Below, piece by piece: positions 4,349 to 9,653 of a DNA stretch of 9,653 bases (within the stretch, counting starts at the first letter, position 1; the number at the start of each line of letters is the position of its first letter). The stretch spans positions 1-9,653 of the forward strand of contig DASZSI010000070.1 in the NCBI GenBank assembly GCA_035548775.1. The letters run 5' to 3'. A program made the translations under genes and the position numbers. This DNA comes from UBA7672 sp035548775 (GTDB taxonomy: Bacteria; Pseudomonadota; Alphaproteobacteria; Caulobacterales; Hyphomonadaceae). The notes under the pieces are model-generated. The model had not been told where the DNA came from. It did no database searches and saw only the letters and a program-made list of their open reading frames with translations.

Positions 4349-7300
4349 TTCGGCTTCTTCTGGCCCTTGGCCTGCAGGCGCGGCGCGTTCTGGGCAACCG
4401 GTGTTTCCGGCGTGGCGGCGGCATCGGCGGGCGGCGGCTCCGACGGGTTCTCGAAAATCCTGCGCAGCACGCCTGGCGTCAGCGCCGCAACCGGGTTGAT
4501 CATCACCTGCGCCTTGGAGAACGTGCCGCGCACCGAATAGGTTGGCGCGAACATCCCCTCGCCCTGCCGCGACACGAACAGGTCGCCGATGATCGGGATG
4601 CCGCCAAGCAGCGAGTTCACGCCGAACGACGGCACCAGCACGCCATCAAGGCTGAGTTCGTTGTCCTGCGGCGCGATCCAGCCACGTGCGGTGATGCCCA
4701 TGGCTGGGCCGGATGCGCGCAGGCCCGGCAGGTCTATGCGGCCGTCCTGAAGATGCAGCGGCGACTTGATCTCGGTGAACAGCACGCCGTCGCCATTCAG
4801 GGTGTCGGCCAGCCCGCGCAGCGACGCAATCGACAGGAGCTTGGCGACCAGAGGCGCATTCATCAGGCGAACGTCCGTGATGGTCACGTCCGCGTTGCCG
4901 TTGCCCTTGGCGAACTTGCCGTTGAGCGTCATCTTCCCGCCGACCAGATAGTCGAGCTTCAGCAGCACCTTCGCGGCAAAGCCGGCGTCGTCCGACTTGA
5001 TCGAGACATTTCGAACATCGCTTTCGCCGGTAATCGCAACGTCGACTTTCTTGCCTTTGCCGACCGCGCCGGTGACCGTGGCGTTGCGAGGTCCGGTGTT
5101 GTCCATCGCGAAGGCCACCTTGGCCTCGGTCATCTCCGCGTTCTCTCGCAGGCGAAGCCGGTCGGCGTTGAGCTGGACTTCGAGCAGCGGCCCCGGATCG
5201 CCCGGATGCTCGCCGCCCGCGGCGGCATCCTCGCCGTCCTTGCCGCCGGACATATTGAGAATGGTGTCCATCCACGGCGTGGCGTCGAAGAAGGCGCCGG
5301 CCAGGGCGACCTTGTAGCCGCCATCGGGCTCGCGGGCGACGCCGCCGTGCAGATCGACGCTTTCACGGGAGAAGATGCGCTCGATATCCGCAGACTGGAA
5401 TCCACCCGCCTGGTCCATGCGCGCGCTTCCCGTCAATTCGAGCCCGTCTCCCCGAATGTCTCCGGTCCAGAGACCGCCCTTGTCGTCCTTGCCGTATCGG
5501 AACACGCCCTGCGCTGGAGCATCGTATTTCTTGCGCCAACCGAACTCGGCCAGGTCAAGTTGCGCATGCCCGAAATCGAGGTTGGCGGTGATCGTGTTGA
5601 AATCGCGCCCGCCGGAGCCCGAGGCCTTTAGCTCCATCGCAGCCTCGCCCTGCATCATGTTGCGAGCGGCGACGCCGTAGGCGTTGAGCAGGTCGGGCGT
5701 CACGCGCGCCTTGGCAGTGAGATCGGACGACACCTTGCCGGTCTTGTCCTGCCCTTCCTTCCAGTCGAACACGACGGGAGCGGGACCAAAGTTGCCGGCG
5801 CCCGCCACCGCAATGCCGTCCTGGTTCACCTCGAAGGTCACATCGGAGTCGCTGAGGCCGAACCCAAGAGCGATGTTCGGCGCCGACGCGCCGCGGAAGC
5901 CGCCCTTGATCTGGTAGAGGATGTGTTCGTTCGCCGGGTCCTCGCCCATCTCCCGCTGGAAATGCAGTTCGGCGCCGCCGACGCCGGTCATCTGGTCGAC
6001 GACAAGCCCGTATCGCGAACCGACGTGCAGGTTGGACTGGTCCAGCACCTTCATCATCGGCGTCAGGTCCCCACGCCCGGAGACCGTGATGTCCATCATG
6101 GCGCCGTGCGGTGCGAATTGCGGCAGGATCACCTTGCCTTCGTCGAGCTGCCATCCGGCAAGCGTGCCTGCTGTAGCGTCGATGGTGAGGCTGTTGCCCT
6201 TGAGATGCCCGACGCCCGCAACGCCCGTGACGGGCGGATAATCGTCCAGGAACTTCACGGCGGCGCCTTCGACATTGAAGTCGAGCGACAGCTTCTCGTT
6301 GGGCAGGAAGCCCTTCTCGTTTGCCCCGGGCGTCCAATCGACGTTGAAGACCAGTTTGTTGGCCTTGCCATCCAGGATGTGCTCGTGGACCCACTGGCGC
6401 GCACCCTCGCCCAGCTTCACTGGCCAGAACTGAATGACTTGTTGCGGCGTCGCGAAGCCGGTTCCCACAACGCTGGCCTTTACGCCGATCTTCCGCGCCT
6501 CCGGCGGCCCGTCGAAATAAACCTCGCCGGAGCCTGCTACCGTCAGCGCGCCGGTCTCGGCCCGAAAGTTGGTGATCGAGAAGCGCTGGAGATCGGTGGC
6601 CACCGTGCCTTCGACGTCGACCGAGGCGAGCGGCCATGGCGTTTGGAAGGTGGGCGTGAAACCGACGATCGCGTTCTTGCCGGTCAGCTTCACCGGCGTC
6701 GGCTTGGTGGCATCCCCGGCCATGAACGCTGAAAGATCGGCCGTGCCGGTGAATTGGCCGGTCAATCGATCGGAGGCGATGTTGAGCGACTGCAGGGTCG
6801 CGATCTTGGTGGCGGGATCATAGGCGGCGTCGAACGCCAGATTGGCGACCGCGATTTCCTGCCCGTTATAGGTGGCGTGGCCCGTTACATCCGAGAGCGA
6901 CAGCTTCGTGCTCTGCAGCCCGCCCTTCTCGGTCGCCTCCATCGCAAACGTGGCGTTGGCCGGTTTCGACGATGCAAAACCATCGCCGGCATAGCCGAAC
7001 ATCTTGGCGACCAGCGTTGGGTCAACGCCCTCGAGAGCCAGCTTGCCGGTGGCGTGCGTAACCGCCCCGTCCGAGGCCAATGAAATGGCGATCCGGTTGG
7101 GCTGGTCGGCCGCCGCGCCCGCGAGCTTCACGTCCAGGTTGAGCGCGACGCCGTCCTTTGTCGCGGTCCACACGCCGCCCACCGGGTTCGCGGTCCAGTT
7201 CGTCCCGGACTTCTGGTCGATGACGTTGAACCGGAAATTGGCGAGTTCGACCCGCTCGAACGAACCCGCGGAGATCAGGGCGCGGATCGGCGTGGCCAGC

Positions 7301-7779
7301 GTGGTCCAGTTGATGTCCTTGAGCGGATCGAAGGGCTTGTCGCTCGCCGGCTCCTTGAGGAGGACGATGTTGGCAAGCGACCACACGCCGTCCTTTGAGC
7401 GCAGCACGGTCGCCGTGCCGTTCTCGAGCCGCATCTGGCGCGTGTGGAATTTCCCGGAGAGAAGCGAGCCGGCGTCCAGCGCGATGGTTGCCCGCTGTGC
7501 CTGGAACATCACGGCGCCCTTGGCGTCGAGCGCAGTGAAGCCCCTGGCGGCGGCTTCCACCTTGCCCCGGTCGGCCACCCATTCGAGGACCAGGTTCTGG
7601 ATCTTGACGGGTTGTCCGCCGCGCGCCTCGGACAGCGAACGTTCGACCTGGGGCCGCAGAAGTTCGAGATCGATCGGTCCTTGGGACAGCCGCCAAGCCA
7701 GGAATCCGGCGCCGGCCAGCACCGCGAAAACCAGGAAGGCGAGGATCTCGAAGATCAGGAGCTTGGGAGAAACCCTCAA
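4345..7779 (-). CDS. YhdP/AsmA-like membrane-anchored envelope protein (DUF3971)
   Basis: This 1144-residue protein has one N-terminal membrane helix (about residues 9-29, 'IFEILAFLVFAVLAGAGFLAW') and a long periplasmic body built from repeating beta-strand segments, as in the AsmA-like family. A DUF3971-type stretch surrounds residues 440-490 ('VIQFWPVKLGEGARQWVHEHI'). The C-terminal AsmA_2-type region (about 960-1110) includes 'LMNAPLVAKLLSIASLRGLA' and 'GIPIIGDLFVSRQGEGMFAP'. A Pro/Ala-rich tail ends in GQKKPN. In E. coli the AsmA-like proteins YhdP, TamB and YdbH bridge the periplasm and move phospholipids to the outer membrane; a similar role is inferred here. The start is a TTG (complement of 7777-7779) with GGAG seven bases upstream; an ATG nearby is out of frame. 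It is convergent with tyrS, sharing CTAG, and divergent from the peroxiredoxin gene. Confidence 0.88.
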   Translation of the reverse strand: MRVSPKLLIFEILAFLVFAVLAGAGFLAWRLSQGPIDLELLRPQVERSLSEARGGQPVKIQNLVLEWVADRGKVEAAARGFTALDAKGAVMFQAQRATIALDAGSLLSGKFHTRQMRLENGTATVLRSKDGVWSLANIVLLKEPASDKPFDPLKDINWTTLATPIRALISAGSFERVELANFRFNVIDQKSGTNWTANPVGGVWTATKDGVALNLDVKLAGAAADQPNRIAISLASDGAVTHATGKLALEGVDPTLVAKMFGYAGDGFASSKPANATFAMEATEKGGLQSTKLSLSDVTGHATYNGQEIAVANLAFDAAYDPATKIATLQSLNIASDRLTGQFTGTADLSAFMAGDATKPTPVKLTGKNAIVGFTPTFQTPWPLASVDVEGTVATDLQRFSITNFRAETGALTVAGSGEVYFDGPPEARKIGVKASVVGTGFATPQQVIQFWPVKLGEGARQWVHEHILDGKANKLVFNVDWTPGANEKGFLPNEKLSLDFNVEGAAVKFLDDYPPVTGVAGVGHLKGNSLTIDATAGTLAGWQLDEGKVILPQFAPHGAMMDITVSGRGDLTPMMKVLDQSNLHVGSRYGLVVDQMTGVGGAELHFQREMGEDPANEHILYQIKGGFRGASAPNIALGFGLSDSDVTFEVNQDGIAVAGAGNFGPAPVVFDWKEGQDKTGKVSSDLTAKARVTPDLLNAYGVAARNMMQGEAAMELKASGSGGRDFNTITANLDFGHAQLDLAEFGWRKKYDAPAQGVFRYGKDDKGGLWTGDIRGDGLELTGSARMDQAGGFQSADIERIFSRESVDLHGGVAREPDGGYKVALAGAFFDATPWMDTILNMSGGKDGEDAAAGGEHPGDPGPLLEVQLNADRLRLRENAEMTEAKVAFAMDNTGPRNATVTGAVGKGKKVDVAITGESDVRNVSIKSDDAGFAAKVLLKLDYLVGGKMTLNGKFAKGNGNADVTITDVRLMNAPLVAKLLSIASLRGLADTLNGDGVLFTEIKSPLHLQDGRIDLPGLRASGPAMGITARGWIAPQDNELSLDGVLVPSFGVNSLLGGIPIIGDLFVSRQGEGMFAPTYSVRGTFSKAQVMINPVAALTPGVLRRIFENPSEPPPADAAATPETPVAQNAPRLQAKGQKKPN

Positions 7780-7786
7780 GGAAAGG

Positions 7787-7790
7787 CTCC
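7787..7790 (-). promoter_or_regulatory. Ribosome binding site supporting the TTG start of the AsmA-like gene
   Basis: On the minus strand GGAG lies seven bases before TTG (7779-7777). The nearest ATG (complement of 7790-7792) is in another frame and gives an unrelated protein, so the TTG is the sensible start. Confidence 0.55.
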
Positions 7791-7818
7791 ATGCCCCCAG
7801 CTAGCCGGGTGGCGATAC

Positions 7819-7848
7819 TTCACCGGGCGTGCTGAAAGACGGTACACT
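7819..7848 (+). promoter_or_regulatory. Weak candidate promoter for the peroxiredoxin gene
   Basis: TTCACC (7819-7824) and TACACT (7843-7848) are 18 bases apart, each matching four of six consensus positions. A transcript starting near 7855 would support the GTG at 7889 over the upstream GTG at 7829. The match is poor. Confidence 0.2.
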
Positions 7849-7888
7849 TCGGACACTCTTCCCAACACCACACAAATGCGGACCGATT

Positions 7889-8362
7889 GTGACCAAAACA
7901 CTTGAAGCAGGCGACCCGGCGCCCCGGTTTAACTTAACCGTGAGCAGCGGAGGATCAGCTCGCCTTTCGGACTATTCTGGCCAGCACTTGGTGCTCTTCT
8001 TCTACCCCAAGGATGATACTGAGGCGTGTACAAAGGAAGCTGTAGCTTTCAGCGGCATGCAGTCGCGCATTAACCGAAAGGGCGGCGCGATCCTCGGGGT
8101 GTCGCGGGATTCGCTGGAAGACCACGCCAAGTTCATCGCCAAGTACAAGCTGAAGGTCCGACTCGGCGCCGACGAGGACGGCAAAGTCTGCGAGGCATTC
8201 GGCGTGTGGGGCGAGAAGCAACTCTATGGACGGAAGTTCATGGGGGTCATCCGCTCCACCTTCCTGATCGACCCCAAGGGGGTGATTCTACAGGTGTGGC
8301 GAAAGGTCCGTGTCGCTGGCCACGCCGAAGCAGTTTACGAGACTTTAGCAGGCGCTCGTTAA
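7889..8362 (+). CDS. bcp: Thioredoxin-dependent peroxiredoxin, BCP/PrxQ type
   Basis: This 157-residue thiol peroxidase reduces hydrogen peroxide and organic peroxides in the cytoplasm, recycled by thioredoxin. It starts 'LEAGDPAPRFNL' as this family does. The active-site loop is 'FFYPKDDTEACTKEAVAF' with peroxidatic Cys47 (numbered from the GTG at 7889), and Thr44 and Arg122 ('GVIRSTFLIDPKG') complete the usual Thr-Cys-Arg set. The usual TPGCT is TEACT here. The position five residues after the peroxidatic Cys, where many BCPs have the resolving Cys, is Val52; the only other cysteine is Cys101 in 'GKVCEAFGVW'. GTG 7889 gives the normal family length and begins just before the conserved domain; an upstream GTG at 7829 would add 20 unconserved-looking residues. 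It is divergent from the AsmA-like gene. Family assignment is secure; the gene symbol is by family name. Confidence 0.9.
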   Translation: MTKTLEAGDPAPRFNLTVSSGGSARLSDYSGQHLVLFFYPKDDTEACTKEAVAFSGMQSRINRKGGAILGVSRDSLEDHAKFIAKYKLKVRLGADEDGKVCEAFGVWGEKQLYGRKFMGVIRSTFLIDPKGVILQVWRKVRVAGHAEAVYETLAGAR

Positions 8363-8544
8363 CCAAGCTTGATAGCCTTTTCCAGCATTCACGGGCGCTT
8401 AAGCGACAACCATTAACGTGCCTCAAAAAGCTCATCCGAGGGGTTCGCGTGCGCGAATTTCTGAGTTATCCATGTGGCCGCCAGGTAACATTTCGGGTGG
8501 GCGGCGAAGCCTTGGCGCGTAAAGCGATTGATCAGGCGGCGTAA
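8363..8544. other. Spacer with palindromes and clustered TTAA before the M23 gene
   Basis: I see no gene in this stretch. It holds a perfect 10-base palindrome CGCTTAAGCG (8396-8405), an inverted repeat TTCGCG-TG-CGCGAA (8444-8457), and TTAA at 8359-8362 (overlapping the bcp stop), 8399-8402 and 8413-8416. No intrinsic terminator with a T-run is visible after bcp and no convincing -35/-10 pair before the M23 gene. Confidence 0.4.
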
Positions 8545-9653
8545 ATGGCGGTCAAGCACCTGAAGTCACGCACGAGAGCGTTCTTCGAAAAGGCCTTCCC
8601 GGAGAGACAGATCTACCATCGCAGCGGTGGGTCGGTCCGGTATGTTTCGATCTCTCCCTGGCGCCAGGCGATGATGGCCGGTGCCGCGACTCTGATCGTC
8701 GGCTGGTGCCTGTTCGCGACCGTCGCCGTTCTGCTGCGCGGCCCCGCGCTCGACATCCAGGGCGTTGGCAGCGACCGCAAGAATGCACGCATGGAGCGAG
8801 ATCTCCGCCAAGCGCTGGCGCGCGAGAAAACCGCACTCACCCTGCTCGAAACGCGCACCGAGGATTTCAATTCGGCGATCAAGCAGGCCGAGGACCGGCA
8901 CAAGACCCTGAAGCGGCTGCTCGCCAGCCTTGAAGGCCAGGACAGCGCGTCGGCCGTTGCGCTTAACGGCGATGACGCGGACCTCCTGGTCGACTCGACG
9001 ATCGAGGAAGGCGATCCGCGCCAGAGCCGGCCGGATGCGAAAGACACCGCCTCCAACGAGACCGCCGGCTTCCGCGGCCGCACCAACAAGCTGATCAACG
9101 AGCAGGCCCAGTTCCTCGACGCCGCCGAAGACGAAGCCGTCGAGCGCGCCGAACGGGCGCGGGGCGTGATTCGCCTGACAGGGGTATCCGCCTCGAAGGT
9201 TCTCGAGCAGTCCGGGATGGGCGGACCGATGATTCCGGTCTCGACCCTTGACGCCAGCTATTCCGCCGACGCCGCCGACCCGTTCAAGCGCCGGGTTTAC
9301 GAGGTGGAGGCCAGGCTGGAGGAAGCGCAGCAATACGAAAATGCGATCCACGCCCTGCCCCTTGGCGCACCCGTCGAGGCCTACCGGGAGACCTCGGGCT
9401 TCGGCTACCGGTCGGACCCGTTCAACCGCAAGACGGCCTTCCACGAGGGCGCAGATCTTGCATCGCGACTCGGAGCGCCGATCGTTGCGACGGCGCCGGG
9501 GACAATTACCTACGCCGGCATGCGAGGCACTTATGGCCGCGTGGTCGAGATCGACCATGGCGGGGGGTTCAAAACCCGCTACGGCCACATGAACTCGATT
9601 TCGGTGACGACGGGGGCCAAGGTGGCGATTGGGCAGAAAATCGGCACCATGGG
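8545..9653 (+). CDS. M23-family peptidoglycan endopeptidase, membrane-anchored (C-terminus cut by right edge)
   Basis: The 369 visible codons encode a short basic cytoplasmic tail, one membrane helix (about residues 42-64), a charged coiled coil (about 82-131), an acidic linker, a second short helical stretch near 250-275, and an M23/LytM domain from about residue 285. The zinc-binding motif is 'FGYRSDPFNRKTAFHEGADLA' with His300 and Asp304, followed by 'RYGHMNS' with His348. The metal-site residues visible so far are intact, so this should be an active periplasmic peptidase that cuts peptide cross-links, not a degenerate regulator of the EnvC type. The family's C-terminal strand is mostly present up to 'VAIGQKIGTMG', so only a short end is missing. 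The ATG follows 'AGGCGGCGTAA', a modest ribosome binding site. The architecture resembles bactofilin-linked LmdC peptidases of stalked alphaproteobacteria; a bactofilin gene just past the edge would support that. Confidence 0.88.
   Translation, partial: MAVKHLKSRTRAFFEKAFPERQIYHRSGGSVRYVSISPWRQAMMAGAATLIVGWCLFATVAVLLRGPALDIQGVGSDRKNARMERDLRQALAREKTALTLLETRTEDFNSAIKQAEDRHKTLKRLLASLEGQDSASAVALNGDDADLLVDSTIEEGDPRQSRPDAKDTASNETAGFRGRTNKLINEQAQFLDAAEDEAVERAERARGVIRLTGVSASKVLEQSGMGGPMIPVSTLDASYSADAADPFKRRVYEVEARLEEAQQYENAIHALPLGAPVEAYRETSGFGYRSDPFNRKTAFHEGADLASRLGAPIVATAPGTITYAGMRGTYGRVVEIDHGGGFKTRYGHMNSISVTTGAKVAIGQKIGTM

Noticed and set aside
4753..5631. 292-codon plus-strand frame inside the AsmA-like gene
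   Set aside because: Antisense shadow of a well-supported 1144-residue protein; no motif and no ribosome binding site.
5555..6637. 360-codon minus-strand frame offset within the AsmA-like gene
   Set aside because: Very high Arg/Gly/Ala content and no fold-like pattern; an alternative frame of the real gene rather than a frameshifted part.
7829..7888. Upstream GTG start for the peroxiredoxin
   Set aside because: The extra 20 residues do not look like the family's N-terminus, and the GTG at 7889 gives the usual length of about 155 residues.
8206..8544. 112-codon plus-strand frame from inside bcp into the spacer
   Set aside because: The first part is an out-of-frame reading of bcp and the rest has no ribosome binding site or family resemblance.
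8566..9588. 340-codon minus-strand frame opposite the M23 peptidase gene
   Set aside because: The plus strand encodes a complete membrane anchor and M23 motifs; the opposite frame has no recognisable content.

Overview
The window is GC-rich (roughly 60-65% by eye), densely coded, and alphaproteobacterial in character. The gene families and their neighbourhood (an IscR-type Rrf2 regulator next to a COG2945-type hydrolase, a tyrS gene, a YhdP/AsmA-like envelope protein, and an N-terminally anchored M23 peptidase) suggest Caulobacterales/Hyphomonadaceae or close relatives. That placement rests on protein style and gene order, not on any search. No rRNA, tRNA, CRISPR, insertion sequence or phage-like gene is visible.

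Left part (1-2262). The left edge carries the first 44 codons of an iscR-like regulator on the minus strand. It is divergent from a tight plus-strand operon: a small alpha/beta hydrolase, a glyoxalase-fold (VOC) protein and a hot-dog thioesterase-like protein, separated by gaps of 17 and 5 bases. The 188-base divergent spacer holds three short inverted repeats. A six-helix membrane protein of unknown function (2360-2896) follows.

Middle (2897-7779). tyrS (3086-4348) encodes tyrosyl-tRNA synthetase. Its 189-base upstream region is the most interesting part of the window. A promoter-like pair (TTGACC, 17 bases, TATCAC) lies about 7 bases before a 16-residue ORF, MSRRAQLASYYYRTLK, which contains three consecutive tyrosine codons. 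The ORF is followed by mutually exclusive hairpins and then by a hairpin that can cover the tyrS ribosome binding site. This looks like a tyrosine-sensing leader-peptide attenuator controlling tyrS. A 1144-residue YhdP/AsmA-like membrane-anchored protein is convergent with tyrS on the minus strand, and the two stop codons share one CTAG.

Right part (7780-9653). A BCP/PrxQ-type peroxiredoxin reads divergently from the AsmA-like gene. After a 182-base spacer comes an M23 peptidoglycan endopeptidase with an N-terminal membrane anchor and coiled coil, cut by the right edge before its C-terminus.

Functionally the window is mostly housekeeping: Fe-S cluster regulation, tRNA charging, peroxide detoxification, envelope lipid homeostasis and cell-wall remodelling. 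Four of the seven complete main CDSs (the leader ORF not counted) appear to start at GTG or TTG.
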